DNA of 64,000 bases, taken from the NCBI GenBank assembly GCA_035532735.1, contig DATKQM010000014.1, positions 1-64,000 on the forward strand, in the 5' to 3' direction. Numbering within the stretch: position 1 is the stretch's first letter; every line of letters starts with the position of its first letter. Position numbers and translations under genes: made by a program. This DNA is from Chersky-840 sp035532735. Lineage in GTDB: Bacteria > Actinomycetota > Acidimicrobiia > Acidimicrobiales > UBA8190. Positions 24,210 to 33,254 of the stretch are shown one piece after another. The notes under the pieces are model-generated. The model did not search any database. It saw nothing but the letters and a program-made list of their open reading frames with translations, and was not told where the DNA came from.

Positions 24210-25811
24210 GTGAGATCTCACCGACTGAAACTGGGGGCCGTCGTTGCTGTGGCGGGCTCGGTCATCGCCGGGTCGACACTGATCGGCGTAGGTCCGAGCT
24301 CGGCGGCCACCGGAGGGTCCGACCGGATCACCACCATCGCCGGGGGCGGGGCAACCCAGGGGATCGGGAGCGCAGTGGCGAGCCTCTCGGCCTCCCTCGG
24401 GTCCCCCCTCGCCGCGGTGTACGACGTGCACGGCAACGCAGTCTTCGCCGACCAGAACAACAACGTCATCCGCGTCGCGGCCGCCTCCACCGGCACCTTC
24501 TGGGGCCAAGCCATGACCGCCGGGCACATCTACACCATCGTGGGCAACGGGATCGACGGGGACATCGGCGACGGGAGCAGCAGACCCCTCACCACCGCCG
24601 AGCTCTCGGACCCCAACGGTTTGGCCGTCGACTCCATCGGCGACTTGGCCATCACCGACACCGGCAACGACGCCGTCCGCTTCGTGGCAGCCGTCGGGGG
24701 CTTCCGCTACGGACAGGAGATGACGGCAGGCAGGATCTACACCATCGCCGGGGGTGGCCAGGAGGGTGAGATCACGCCGGACGGGTCGACCTTCTCGGCC
24801 GGGCTCACCTCTCCGGACGGGATTGCCTTTGACGCGCAGGGCGATGTCATCGTGGCCGACACCGGCAACGACCTCATCCGCTTCATTCCTGCGGTGGCCC
24901 GGACGGTCTTCGCCATGGCTGTCACACCGGGGAGCATCTACACGATCGCCGGGAACATGAACTACGGGTACACCGGCGACGGCGGGCCTGGGCCTTCCGC
25001 CCAGCTCCAGCTGGACACCTTCGACGGCGTGGCCGTGGACCCCCAGGGCGACGTCGTCTTCTCCGACATGGACAACGAAGCCGTCCGGTTGGTGGCCGCG
25101 GCCACCGGCACCAGCCTGGATCGCGCCGTCAAGGCCGGCTACATCTACACCATCGCCGGGTCCGGGCCCAACAACGAAGGGTTCAAAGGCAACAAGAGGC
25201 CCGCCGTCAGGGCCTGGCTCGACACCCCCCAAGGCGTCGCGGTCGACTCGGCCGGCGACGTCTTCATCGCCGACTCGTTGAACAACATGGTTCGCGTCGT
25301 GCCCGCTTCCAAGGGGACCTTAGACGGCATCGCCATGAAGGCAGGAGACATCTACACCATCGCCGGCAACGGTCAGGCCAGCTACTCGGGCAACGGGGGA
25401 CTGGCCACCGCGGCTGCGCTGAACGGCCCTTCCGGGCTGAGCATCGGGCCTTCCGGTCACCTCCTCGTGGCGGACAACGGGAACAACGTCCTTCGCCAGA
25501 TCGCCGGTACGCCGCCCCCGCCCCCGGCCATCACCGCGGTCAAGCCGGCCTCCGGACCGATCTCGGGCGACCGCAAGGTGACGCTCGTCGGGGCCAACTT
25601 CAAGGGTGTGACCGCAGTCATGTTCGGTGCGAAGCCGGCCTTGACCTTCACCGTCAAGTCCGCCAAGAGGATCATCGCCTACTCGCCGACCGCCACCCTC
25701 GGGAAGGTCACGATCAGGGTGACCTCCCCGACCGGCACGAGCCCGGCGAACGCGCTGGACTCCTATACGTACTTGATCGCGGCGACCAAGAGGCACCAAC
25801 ACAAGCGCTGA
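24210..25811 (+). CDS. secreted NHL-repeat beta-propeller with IPT/TIG domain
   Basis: 533 residues. There is a signal peptide at 1-34 (basic start, hydrophobic core, SSAATGG). Then six NHL-type repeats of about 55-75 residues follow, each containing IYTIAGxG and a later DPxGxVxxxDxxNxxVR segment (about 38-435). A Pro-rich hinge PPPPPAI leads to a C-terminal IPT/TIG immunoglobulin-like domain (TAVKPASGPISGDRKVTLVG, about 440-520) and a basic tail. The protein is probably extracellular or wall-associated; propellers of this kind bind proteins or sugars and have no set enzymatic role. It stands alone, convergent with a GH4 gene. Confidence 0.85.
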   Translation: MRSHRLKLGAVVAVAGSVIAGSTLIGVGPSSAATGGSDRITTIAGGGATQGIGSAVASLSASLGSPLAAVYDVHGNAVFADQNNNVIRVAAASTGTFWGQAMTAGHIYTIVGNGIDGDIGDGSSRPLTTAELSDPNGLAVDSIGDLAITDTGNDAVRFVAAVGGFRYGQEMTAGRIYTIAGGGQEGEITPDGSTFSAGLTSPDGIAFDAQGDVIVADTGNDLIRFIPAVARTVFAMAVTPGSIYTIAGNMNYGYTGDGGPGPSAQLQLDTFDGVAVDPQGDVVFSDMDNEAVRLVAAATGTSLDRAVKAGYIYTIAGSGPNNEGFKGNKRPAVRAWLDTPQGVAVDSAGDVFIADSLNNMVRVVPASKGTLDGIAMKAGDIYTIAGNGQASYSGNGGLATAAALNGPSGLSIGPSGHLLVADNGNNVLRQIAGTPPPPPAITAVKPASGPISGDRKVTLVGANFKGVTAVMFGAKPALTFTVKSAKRIIAYSPTATLGKVTIRVTSPTGTSPANALDSYTYLIAATKRHQHKR

Positions 25812-25860
25812 ACCGCCGGGGCCCGAGGGCTCCTGTCGTGGTCTGGCAGTCGGTGAATTG

Positions 25861-27243
25861 CTATCGGTGAGTGGCGAACTGCGACAACCATGGTGCGGTG
25901 GCGGCCAGAAGCTCGTCGGTCATCGCCACCACGTGTTCGTAGGGAAGAGCTCCCGCCATCGGATCGGCGAGCATGGCCTCGAGGGCGGTTGTCCGGTCTC
26001 CTGAGACCGCGGCCTCCACCGTCAACTCCTGCGAGCTCACGACTCGTCGGAGGTGCTCGCCCAGGAACGAGGGCACCTTGGCCCGGTCCCGGGGCGCGAC
26101 CCCGTCGGCACCGGCTGCGACCATGCACTCCACGACGACGTCTCCATCCAGGTTCTCGACCTGACCGGTGTTGGGGATGTTGGCGGGTATGACCTTCTCC
26201 TCGCCGGTCACGAGACCGTCGAGGAGGGGAGCCACGAACTCTCCCGAGGGCCATGTGGGAATCGACTCGGCGGCGAGGAGATCGGCCATTTCCGCATCGT
26301 CGTCGGCCTTGTCGGACTGATGGCCGTGCATCCCGTAGTGGTGGACCGCCCAATCCCTTCCGTAGTCCGACGCCGCGGTCACGAACCCGGGAAAGAACTC
26401 GACCACGTGGGTGTCCGAGGATCCCGGGAGGACGCCGAAGCGTTCGAAGAGCTCGAACTTCACCTTGTTGTTGGCCAGGATGTCGGCCTTCGACCATCCC
26501 CGTTCGGGGTCGACCATCTTGTAGTGCATCGGGCCCGGTGGTTCCATCCACAATCGTCCGGAGAGGTCGATGCCGCCGGCGAGCGCGCCCCGCAGCATCT
26601 CGAACCCGTCCCGATCGCCGATGCGGAGTGAGGTGACCAAGGGGAGATGGTTGACGCCCGCCACCACCGGGTCGACCGAGGTGAAGTCGGCGTCGAAGAG
26701 AAGACTCAGGACGAACTTGAGACCCACGATCTCGGCGCAGAGCCCAACGGTCTTGATCGAGGTCTCGCGCCTCACCGCCCGACAGAGCGCGGTGAGGGGG
26801 TTGCTCACGTTGATGAGCAGCGCCTCGGGGCAACACCGTTCCATGGCCCGGGCCAACGCCAGGATCACCGGCACGCTCCGCAGTGCCCTGGAGATCCCCC
26901 CCGGCCCGACACTGTCACCCACGGTCTGCCGTATCCCGTAGCGCGACGGGATCTCGATGTCGTGGCGCATGCTGGCGAACCCGCCGACCGAGAAGGTGGC
27001 AATGACATACTCCGCTCCGCTCAGCGCCTCGTCGATGTCGGTGGTGGCCCGCACCGTGAGCGGGATTCCCCGGCGCTCGGCGACATGCTCGACGACCTTG
27101 ACCGCGGGCGGCAGGGAGTCGGGGTCGAGGTCGTAGAGGACCAGCTCGGCGTCGGCCAGTGCCGGGGTGTTGGCGAAGTCCACGGTGAGCTTCGGTGTCC
27201 AGTGGGTGCTTCCTCCACCGAAGACTGTGATCTTGGCGCCCAT
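25861..27243 (-). CDS. GH4-family NAD-dependent glycosidase
   Basis: 460 residues. NAD-binding start is KITVFGGGSTHWTPKL; GH4 signatures follow: ATFSVGGFASMRHDIEIPSR, GPGGISRALRSVPVI, NVSNPLTALCRAV, then GLCAE and GVNHLP, which supply the metal-binding Cys and His. In GLCAE the residue after Cys is Ala where many relatives have His or Asn. GH4 enzymes oxidise the substrate at C3 with NAD+, eliminate the aglycone and re-reduce, acting on alpha- or beta-glucosides, galactosides or glucuronides, often phosphorylated. The specificity cannot be set from sequence. A second GH4 gene is at 44291. It is divergent from nagB; a -10 hexamer lies 8 bases before the ATG, suggesting a leaderless or very short-leader transcript. 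Confidence 0.88.
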   Translation of the reverse strand: MGAKITVFGGGSTHWTPKLTVDFANTPALADAELVLYDLDPDSLPPAVKVVEHVAERRGIPLTVRATTDIDEALSGAEYVIATFSVGGFASMRHDIEIPSRYGIRQTVGDSVGPGGISRALRSVPVILALARAMERCCPEALLINVSNPLTALCRAVRRETSIKTVGLCAEIVGLKFVLSLLFDADFTSVDPVVAGVNHLPLVTSLRIGDRDGFEMLRGALAGGIDLSGRLWMEPPGPMHYKMVDPERGWSKADILANNKVKFELFERFGVLPGSSDTHVVEFFPGFVTAASDYGRDWAVHHYGMHGHQSDKADDDAEMADLLAAESIPTWPSGEFVAPLLDGLVTGEEKVIPANIPNTGQVENLDGDVVVECMVAAGADGVAPRDRAKVPSFLGEHLRRVVSSQELTVEAAVSGDRTTALEAMLADPMAGALPYEHVVAMTDELLAATAPWLSQFATHR

Positions 27244-27251
27244 CGGGGCCG

Positions 27252-27257
27252 ACGATA
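27252..27257 (-). promoter_or_regulatory. -10 element of the GH4 gene
   Basis: TATCGT on the minus strand, 8 bases before the ATG at 27243, fitting the actinobacterial TANNNT pattern. No ribosome binding site is present, so translation is probably leaderless or nearly so. Confidence 0.45.
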
Positions 27258-27310
27258 CCCGTCAACGGCTGTGCCCGCATTGGGGAGAGCCGCGCCGGCG
27301 TGTCTTGTTG

Positions 27311-27365
27311 GCGTGGTCCGGCGTGACGTGGTCCGGCGTGACGTGGTCCGGCGTCGCGTGGTGCG
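27311..27365. repeat. 15-bp tandem repeat in the GH4-nagB spacer
   Basis: About three and a half copies of GCGTGACGTGGTCCG between the two divergent genes, upstream of both promoters. The repeated unit contains GTGACGT, which could serve as a repeated binding site for a shared regulator, or the array may simply be an expansion. Confidence 0.8.
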
Positions 27366-27383
27366 TGCCTCTAGGACCTCACC

Positions 27384-27389
27384 TACAGT
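27384..27389 (+). promoter_or_regulatory. -10 element of nagB
   Basis: TACAGT, six bases before the ATG at 27396, with no ribosome binding site between. This suggests a leaderless transcript, mirroring the divergent GH4 gene. Confidence 0.5.
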
Positions 27390-27395
27390 GCGGCC

Positions 27396-28169
27396 ATGTC
27401 CGAGACCAGGCGACGGACCGTCGATCAGATGGACGTGAGAGTCCATCCCGACTCCGGCGCGCTGGGTCGTGACGCCGCCGACCGGGCCGCCGGCGTATTG
27501 CGCGACGCGTTGGCCGCCAGGGGCGTCGCCCACGCCATGTTCGCCACCGGGAACTCACAGCTCGAGTTCGTCGACACGCTCGTGACCGAGACACCCGACG
27601 TCCCGTGGTCCGACATCGTGGTCTTTCACATGGACGAGTACGTGGGAGTGGGGCCCGATCACCCTGCCGGGTTCCAACGTTGGATCAGAGAGCGGATCTC
27701 CGATCGGGTCCATCCCCGCCAGGCCCATTACATCGACGGGCTGGCTGATCCCGAGGCCGAAGGCGGGCGCTACGCCGAACTCTTGGCGAACAACCCCCTC
27801 GACCTTTGCTGTCTGGGCATCGGGGAGAACGGCCATCTCGCCTTTAACGATCCCCCCGTGGCCGACTTCGAGGACCCCTTCGACATGAAGGTGGTCGAGC
27901 TCGACCGGGAGTGTCGGCTCCAACAAGTCCACGAGGGTCATTTCCCCGACCTCGACGCCGTACCCCGGTTCGCACTCACCGCCACGATCCCGGCTCTCCT
28001 CCGAGCCCGAACCGTCCTCGCCATCGTGCCGGAGTCGCGCAAGGCCGGCCCTGTTCGAGCCGCCATCACGGGCCCGGTGTCAACGGCCTGCCCGGCTTCG
28101 TTCCTCCGGACAATGGACAACGTGACCCTCTTTCTCGATCCCGGGTCGGCGTCGCTCCTCGACTGGTGA
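27396..28169 (+). CDS. nagB: glucosamine-6-phosphate deaminase
   Basis: 257 residues. The protein shows the full NagB signature set: FATGNSQLEFVDTL (phosphate loop), FHMDEYVGVGPDHPAGFQRW with the catalytic Asp, and LDLCCLGIGENGHLAFNDPP with the Glu/His pair, plus VLAIVPESRKAGPVRAAI. It converts glucosamine 6-phosphate to fructose 6-phosphate and ammonia in the cytoplasm, the last step of amino-sugar catabolism. Length is normal. No nagA or PTS component is in the window. Neighbours are a divergent GH4 glycosidase and a downstream lipoprotein gene starting 5 bp after its stop, which suggests an operon handling a sugar or amino-sugar polymer. Confidence 0.92.
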   Translation: MSETRRRTVDQMDVRVHPDSGALGRDAADRAAGVLRDALAARGVAHAMFATGNSQLEFVDTLVTETPDVPWSDIVVFHMDEYVGVGPDHPAGFQRWIRERISDRVHPRQAHYIDGLADPEAEGGRYAELLANNPLDLCCLGIGENGHLAFNDPPVADFEDPFDMKVVELDRECRLQQVHEGHFPDLDAVPRFALTATIPALLRARTVLAIVPESRKAGPVRAAITGPVSTACPASFLRTMDNVTLFLDPGSASLLDW

Positions 28170-28173
28170 TCGG

Positions 28174-29307
28174 GTGAGGCCGCCCGGCCCGACCCGGGCA
28201 GCTCGCGCAGCTCGGGCACCGTCGATCGTCGCGCCGGTCTTCGCCTTGGCCCTCGTCCTGGGGATGGGGCTGGCCGCGTGCGGGTCGAACGGTTCACCTT
28301 CGACACCCCTGACGGCACTCGGCGCGGACCACCGGTGCATCGTGGGGGGAGCGGGGTCGGTTCCGCAGGTGGCCTGGGCCCAATTGCGCAACCCGATCCT
28401 GGCCGAGCCCGACGCGGGTGTGAAGGATCAGGCCCTCGTCTGGACCGGCGGCCAGTGGCACATGGTGTTCAGCTACGTCACCAACGACGTCACCACCAAG
28501 GGAGCCGAGAACTGGAACATCGCCTCGGCCACGAGCCCAGACCTGGCGCACTGGTCGGCGCCGTCGCCCTGGCCCGTCCAAGCCGGCGTGGATGGTGTGG
28601 CCTCGCCCGACATCGTCCGCAGTCCTTCGGGAACCTTCGTCGCCACCTACGACTCGAATCCCGACGTACCAACGGGCCCCCAGTCCAAGCTCTACTACCG
28701 GACCTCGTCTGATCTCACCACCTGGTCGGCGCCGGAGCCACTGGCCCAGAGTCTCCACCCCGCACCCGGGGACCGGATGATCGACGCCGCGGTGGCCTGG
28801 ACCGGGCAGGGGTTGATCCTCGGCTACAAGTACGGGACCGCGACGGGGTCGACGTCACAGCATTTCGAGATCGCCTGGTCTCCGACCGGATCACTCCGAG
28901 GACCGTGGACAGCGGTGGGACGCCCCGACATCGTGGTCGACGGGGACACCGTAGAGAACCTGGAGTTCGTCGCGGCGGCAGGCCGTTGGCATCTGGTGGC
29001 GACCTCGAACACCTTCGATCAGCCCTGGATCTTCACCTTGTCGGGCGACCCCACCAAGCCCTCGTCATGGCTCCATTGGACGGGAGCCACGATGCTCGTC
29101 ATCCCCGGACAGTCCTGGGACTCGGGGCCCGGCCTCTCGAGCGTCGGGTTCGAGCACGCCAACTCGGTCTTCCTCTGCGACGCGACTGGCTACTACTACG
29201 CCACCTATTCGGGCAGCTCCGAGCTGACCCGTTTCGGGGGCTGGGGTCACGCCGAGATAGGAATTGCCCGGAGCACGGACCTCGTCCACTGGCAGGTACC
29301 GGGCTGA
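28174..29307 (+). CDS. lipoprotein with GH43/five-bladed-propeller-like fold
   Basis: 377 residues. A lipoprotein signal ends in LAAC near residue 36. The mature part has recurring motifs typical of five-bladed propellers of the GH43/GH62/GH68 type: KDQALVWTGGQWHMVFSY, ASATSPDLAHWSAP, VASPDIVRSPSGTFVATYDS, and YYRTSSDLTTWSAPEPL. It ends in IGIARSTDLVHWQVPG. Family members cleave arabino- or xylo-oligosaccharides with three acidic residues; an Asp in KDQ or SPD may be one, but the set cannot be fixed by eye. It is probably anchored outside the membrane and follows nagB by 5 bp, so it is likely co-transcribed. Confidence 0.75.
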   Translation: MRPPGPTRAARAARAPSIVAPVFALALVLGMGLAACGSNGSPSTPLTALGADHRCIVGGAGSVPQVAWAQLRNPILAEPDAGVKDQALVWTGGQWHMVFSYVTNDVTTKGAENWNIASATSPDLAHWSAPSPWPVQAGVDGVASPDIVRSPSGTFVATYDSNPDVPTGPQSKLYYRTSSDLTTWSAPEPLAQSLHPAPGDRMIDAAVAWTGQGLILGYKYGTATGSTSQHFEIAWSPTGSLRGPWTAVGRPDIVVDGDTVENLEFVAAAGRWHLVATSNTFDQPWIFTLSGDPTKPSSWLHWTGATMLVIPGQSWDSGPGLSSVGFEHANSVFLCDATGYYYATYSGSSELTRFGGWGHAEIGIARSTDLVHWQVPG

Positions 29308-29333
29308 CCGGACCACTCACCGACGAGACCCCT

Positions 29334-30458
29334 TCACCGACTCCCCACCGCATCGCCAGGCCCAATCCAATGGTCGAGGAAATCGAAAGCCTCGACGCCG
29401 TGGAATTCGTGGATGCCTTCGAAGACGTCGTGGACGAGACGGTCATCGGCGCCGGCGGACCGGTAGACGGCGCGCAACCGGTCGACTTCGGCCGCGGCCA
29501 CGGTGGCGGGGAAGAGGTCGTCGTGGGTGCCGGACTCGATGATCAGCGGGCGGGGCGAGATCAGTGCGCCGAGATCCACGTGCTCGAGTTGGCCGAGCAT
29601 CCCCGGGAGGACCTGGGAGCCGCACATGTTCCAGGGCATCTTGTGGGACTCGGCCCACGACGAGAAGTACCCGCTCACCACCGCGGCTCCGATCCGTTCG
29701 TCGATGGCGGCCAGGAAGAGGGTCACGGTTCCGCCGTAGGAGAGGCCGACCATGCCGATCCGGGCCGGGTCCACGAGGGGGTGGGCCTCGAGGACGTCGA
29801 GAGCTCGGCCGAGGTCCCAGAGATTCTGCGCCAGTGGGTTGAGCCCGGCCATCACGGCGTGGACGAGGTTGGTGTCGCACGCGTAGTGGTCGTCGGGATT
29901 CCAGTCGAGTCGCTCCCCGAAACACCGCATGTCCGGCGCGAGGACGAGATATCCCCGCTGGGCCAACTGGTGCCCGTAGTCGGCGTTGGGCGTCCCCGTC
30001 CGCTCGAGCCCACATGCCTCGGACTTCCCGGGGCCGTGGCCGTGGGCGGCGAGGACGGCCGGACCGGGCCCGACTCGACCGTGGGGAACGAGAAGGTAGG
30101 CGGGCACCGACATCATCACCTCGGTGTCGAAGACCACTTTGTCCCGTCGGTACCCCTCGCACTCGACCGAGTCGACTGTCTCGAGCCGCAGCGGGACCCG
30201 CTCGGGCATCGGTCCCAAGAGCGTCTCGAGACGCGCCCGGCACCGAACCCTCCAGGCTCCGAGGACCGCTTCGTAGTCGGTGTCACCACGACTTGGCAGA
30301 GGGTCCATCTGCCGGGTCTCGCCCAACCGGACCATCCACGCGTACCAGGGGGAGTAGTTCCGGTCCGGCACAGGAAGGACGAAGGGCTCGTCCCCACCTG
30401 ACCCACCTGACCCCGGTGACGAGGGTGACGCGGGTGACCCGGGTGACGCGGGTGACAC
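29334..30458 (-). CDS. alpha/beta hydrolase, acetyl-ester/dienelactone type
   Basis: About 374 residues. The N-terminal part contains RNYSPWYAWMVRLGETRQMD. The alpha/beta hydrolase core has the oxyanion strand AVLAAHGHGPGKSEACGL, nucleophile elbow GLSYGG (near residue 250) and GTHDDLFPATVA before a late His in EGIHEFHG, giving a Ser-Asp-His triad. It resembles the large acetyl-xylan-esterase-like branch found beside carbohydrate genes, and a substrate-binding protein gene ends 16 bp upstream. The start is uncertain. The GTG at 30458 would include a Ser/Pro/Gly-rich leader encoded by a 9-bp tandem array; an internal ATG at about residue 40 is the alternative. Confidence 0.8.
   Translation of the reverse strand: MSPASPGSPASPSSPGSGGSGGDEPFVLPVPDRNYSPWYAWMVRLGETRQMDPLPSRGDTDYEAVLGAWRVRCRARLETLLGPMPERVPLRLETVDSVECEGYRRDKVVFDTEVMMSVPAYLLVPHGRVGPGPAVLAAHGHGPGKSEACGLERTGTPNADYGHQLAQRGYLVLAPDMRCFGERLDWNPDDHYACDTNLVHAVMAGLNPLAQNLWDLGRALDVLEAHPLVDPARIGMVGLSYGGTVTLFLAAIDERIGAAVVSGYFSSWAESHKMPWNMCGSQVLPGMLGQLEHVDLGALISPRPLIIESGTHDDLFPATVAAAEVDRLRAVYRSAGADDRLVHDVFEGIHEFHGVEAFDFLDHWIGPGDAVGSR
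30405..30458. repeat. 9-bp tandem repeat at the start of the esterase gene
   Basis: Imperfect copies of GGGTGACGC encode a Ser-Pro-Gly/Ala leader (SPASPGSPASPSSPG). The period is a multiple of three, so copy-number change would keep the frame. Confidence 0.8.
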
Positions 30459-30474
30459 GGACGCGGGGGCGGGA

Positions 30475-32034
30475 TCAGCCGGAGCCGACAAGAGGAGCCC
30501 AGGTCTGGACGGCGTGCCAACAGGTCCCCTGGGGCTTGCCGGTGTAGGTCGGCACGCAGAGGGGAGAGGGGGGGTCGTTGGTGTAGAGCTCGACCACCTG
30601 GTACTGGGTCGGCCCGGCGTATTTGTCGGGGCCGAAGGAGAGGGTCGGTGTGTAGGTGCCCGAGAAGTTCTGGATCCTCGACATCGACTGGACGAAACTC
30701 CGCCGGTCGAGACGGGGGCCCGCCCCGAGGGCAGCCGCGGCGAAGAGCCGGATGGCCTGGCACCACCCGACGATGGGCCCCTGCTCCTCGATGTAGGGCG
30801 ACGTCGACGAAGTCGGCTTGTTCTTCGCACTCCAGGCGTCGTAGCAACTCTGGACCGCGTCGTTGTAACCCCCGCCGCCCGGGGTCACGCTCACGGGCGC
30901 GTCGGTCCCTCCCAGGGTCTCGACGGTGACCCCCTCTTGATGGTCGAGGCCTTTCTCGTAGGGGATGGGGATGAGCCCCAGGGAGACCTGGATGGAGGAC
31001 TCGTAGTCAGAGAGGAGAAGCTTCGGGAAGTAGTTCTGCCCGTTCTCCTGGCTGAGGAAGGGGAAGAACGAGTTGAAGGGGATGAGGGGGATCACCGACT
31101 TCACCCCGGCCGCCTTGAGCCGTTGGACGACGAGGGGCGCGGCCGAGTTGCTGGCCGCGGTGTCGGAGGGATTCGAGGGCAGGGTCTCCACAAGAGGGTT
31201 CGTGAACCCCGCCCTCCGGAGGTCCGGCAGCAGATACTGGTTCAGGGCCACCTGGTCACTGGTCCGGTCCCCGGCCACGATGCCGATCCGGTTGGTGGTG
31301 TCGAGAAGTCCCGAGCTCTTCCCCCAGGCCACCACGGTGGCGAGGATCTGGGCCTGGTCGGGCCCCGTCCACCACAGATAAGGCGCTCCCTCCTGGGTCC
31401 AGTTGGTCACCGTCGTCCATTGGCCGATGAAAGGGGTGTGGCCCTCTTGGGTGACACAGAGCTCGTTGTCACCGGTCCACGAACCGATCCCGTCGAGGAC
31501 TGCGAAGACGGGGGGAGAGCCCTCGGTCCACTGCTTGCACAGGGCCCGCATGGCCGATTCGTTGGTGGGGTCGAAGTTCACGATGATGGGGTTGATCTTG
31601 CGGCCGTTGATCCCGCCCGCATCGTTGATGTCGTTGACGAAGGTGTGGATGGCGGCTTTCTGCGCGCCGAACTCGGTATCCCCCTCGAAGCCGAAGTTCG
31701 ACGCCAGTGAGGCGAGGTTCGACACCGGGAAGGCCACGGTGATCGAGTTGGCGGTCACGCCCCGACTGCTCGTCGACGCCTGGTCCACACTCACCCCGCT
31801 GGGCTTGCCCAGTCCGAGCCCGCTGGTGCTCCCGTTGCCACCGCTCCCGTTGCCACCGCCGCCGTTACCGGACCCCGGTCCAGCCGCCTTCTTCGGCGAC
31901 GTCCCCGCCACCGCGAAGACCACACCGGCCACTACCGCGAGAGCGACGACCAACGCGACGAGTTGGACCCCGGCGGGCCGACGCCGGAACCGCCGCCACG
32001 ACCGCCTGAGTGCCGTCGGACCCGAACCCGCCAT
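30475..32034 (-). CDS. ABC importer substrate-binding protein, branched-chain amino acid type
   Basis: 519 residues. After a basic start (RRSWRRFRRRP) comes a single hydrophobic segment (about 23-44) acting as signal or anchor, then a Gly/Asn/Ser linker made of short repeats (GNGGGGNGSGGNGS). The type I periplasmic-binding fold follows: ITVAFPVSNLASLASNFGFE, FVNDINDAGGINGRKI, LCKQWTEGSPPVFAVLDGI, and later PFIGQWTTVTNWTQEGAPYL. This is the LivJ-like family, which feeds LivHM/LivG/LivF importers such as the set at 33836-39293. No Cys for a lipobox is seen. The ATG at 32034 has GGGGAAGGGG upstream. The true ligand may be an amide, acid or aromatic compound. Confidence 0.85.
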   Translation of the reverse strand: MAGSGPTALRRSWRRFRRRPAGVQLVALVVALAVVAGVVFAVAGTSPKKAAGPGSGNGGGGNGSGGNGSTSGLGLGKPSGVSVDQASTSSRGVTANSITVAFPVSNLASLASNFGFEGDTEFGAQKAAIHTFVNDINDAGGINGRKINPIIVNFDPTNESAMRALCKQWTEGSPPVFAVLDGIGSWTGDNELCVTQEGHTPFIGQWTTVTNWTQEGAPYLWWTGPDQAQILATVVAWGKSSGLLDTTNRIGIVAGDRTSDQVALNQYLLPDLRRAGFTNPLVETLPSNPSDTAASNSAAPLVVQRLKAAGVKSVIPLIPFNSFFPFLSQENGQNYFPKLLLSDYESSIQVSLGLIPIPYEKGLDHQEGVTVETLGGTDAPVSVTPGGGGYNDAVQSCYDAWSAKNKPTSSTSPYIEEQGPIVGWCQAIRLFAAAALGAGPRLDRRSFVQSMSRIQNFSGTYTPTLSFGPDKYAGPTQYQVVELYTNDPPSPLCVPTYTGKPQGTCWHAVQTWAPLVGSG

Positions 32035-32065
32035 GGTCGCCCCTTCCCCCTCGGCCGTTTCCTCC

Positions 32066-32220
32066 GCCTGCTGCCGACGACTGCCGACGACTCCACCTGC
32101 TGCCGACGACTGCCGACGACTCCACCTGCTGCCGACGACTCCACCTGCTGCCGACGACTCCACCTGCTGCCGACGACTCCACCTGCTGCCGACGACTCCG
32201 CCTGCTGCCGACGACTCCTG
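32066..32220. repeat. 19-bp tandem repeat upstream of the binding-protein gene
   Basis: About seven copies of CTCCACCTGCTGCCGACGA with some shortened units, spanning about 155 bp between the divergent binding-protein and dioxygenase genes. A period of 19 is not compatible with a coding frame. It lies within 35 bp of the start codon and so within the likely 5' untranslated or promoter region. Confidence 0.9.
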
Positions 32221-32307
32221 CTGGTCCTGGCCCGATCGGTCGTGGCACACGATATGCGGGTTCGGCGGCGCGGACCCGCCAGGAGACCGACTCCCGAAGG
32301 GTCGAGA

Positions 32308-32350
32308 CCGGGGTGGTGAGGGGGTGGTGAGGGGGTGGTGAGGGGTTGGT
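32308..32350. repeat. 11-bp tandem repeat upstream of the dioxygenase gene
   Basis: About three and a half copies of GGGGTGGTGAG, ending 35 bp before the ATG of the TauD-like gene. It is unrelated to the 19-bp array in the same spacer. Confidence 0.85.
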
Positions 32351-32384
32351 GACGGGGTTGTGGCGGTCGGAACGGTGGGGCACG

Positions 32385-33254
32385 ATGGACCCAATGGCGT
32401 TGGCGACCGGACTCGACATCAGGGCGATCTCGCCCAACATCGGTGCCGAGGTGCGGGGCCTCGATCTTTCCCGACCCTTGGGCGAGAGTGTGGTGGCCGG
32501 GGTGCGGGCCGCGCTGTGCCGGCATCTCGTCTTGTTCTTCCCCGACCAGGATCTCGTGCCCGATGTCCAGGCCGACTTCGCCCGGCAGTTCGGTGAGGTG
32601 ACACCGGCCCACCCGGTGATCCCGTCGCTCGAGGGGAACCCCGAGGTCTTGAACATCGACGGGCGCGAGGACCGGGCCTCGTGGTGGCACACCGACGTGA
32701 CCTTTCTCCAGACCCCGCCTCTCGGGTCGATCCTCCACATGCGCGAGGCGCCAAGTGTCGGCGGCGACACGATGTGGGTGAGCCTGCAAGCCGCCTACGA
32801 CGCGTTGGGCGGGCCGGTCCGGGCCATGTGCGACCAGTTGATCGCCTGGCACCACGACCCCTGGTTCGCGGCGGATGTCGAGGCCCAGGGCGGCTATGAA
32901 TGGGACGGTCGCCACCACGACAAGCTCTTCCCCGTCTCGCACCCCGTGGTCCGGACCCATCCCGAGACCGGCCGGAACGGGCTCTTCGTCAACTCCCAGT
33001 TCACCCGTTTTCTCGAAGGTGTCTCCAAAGTCGAGAGCGACTCGTTGCTCGACATGCTCTACCGCCACTGCCAACGCCCGGAGTTCAGCTGCCGGTATCA
33101 CTGGGAACCAGGCGCGGTGGCCTTCTGGGACAACCGGGCCACGCTCCACTACGCGCTCGACGACTACGGCGACGCGCTCCGGATCGCTCACCGGGTGACA
33201 CTGCGCGGTGACCGTCCCTACGGACCGGCCCGCCCCCGCAAACCCGGCGCCTAG
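32385..33254 (+). CDS. TauD/TfdA-family Fe(II)/2-oxoglutarate dioxygenase
   Basis: About 289 residues. The iron-binding facial triad is visible: His and Asp in WWHTDVTFLQTPPLGSILH near residue 105, and the distal His in LRIAHRVTLRGDRP near 270, followed by the 2-oxoglutarate-binding Arg. The N-terminal part has IGAEVRGLDLSRPLGE, typical of the family. It hydroxylates a substrate next to a heteroatom, releasing sulfite, an aldehyde or a similar product; taurine, alkyl sulfates and aryloxyacids are known substrates and none can be chosen. GGTGGGG precedes the ATG at 32385; a second ATG three codons on is possible. It is divergent from the binding-protein gene. Confidence 0.88.
   Translation: MDPMALATGLDIRAISPNIGAEVRGLDLSRPLGESVVAGVRAALCRHLVLFFPDQDLVPDVQADFARQFGEVTPAHPVIPSLEGNPEVLNIDGREDRASWWHTDVTFLQTPPLGSILHMREAPSVGGDTMWVSLQAAYDALGGPVRAMCDQLIAWHHDPWFAADVEAQGGYEWDGRHHDKLFPVSHPVVRTHPETGRNGLFVNSQFTRFLEGVSKVESDSLLDMLYRHCQRPEFSCRYHWEPGAVAFWDNRATLHYALDDYGDALRIAHRVTLRGDRPYGPARPRKPGA

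Noticed and set aside
23285..32220. Tandem arrays as possible CRISPR loci
   Set aside because: The arrays have no unique spacers between units, units are 5-19 bp, and no cas genes are present.
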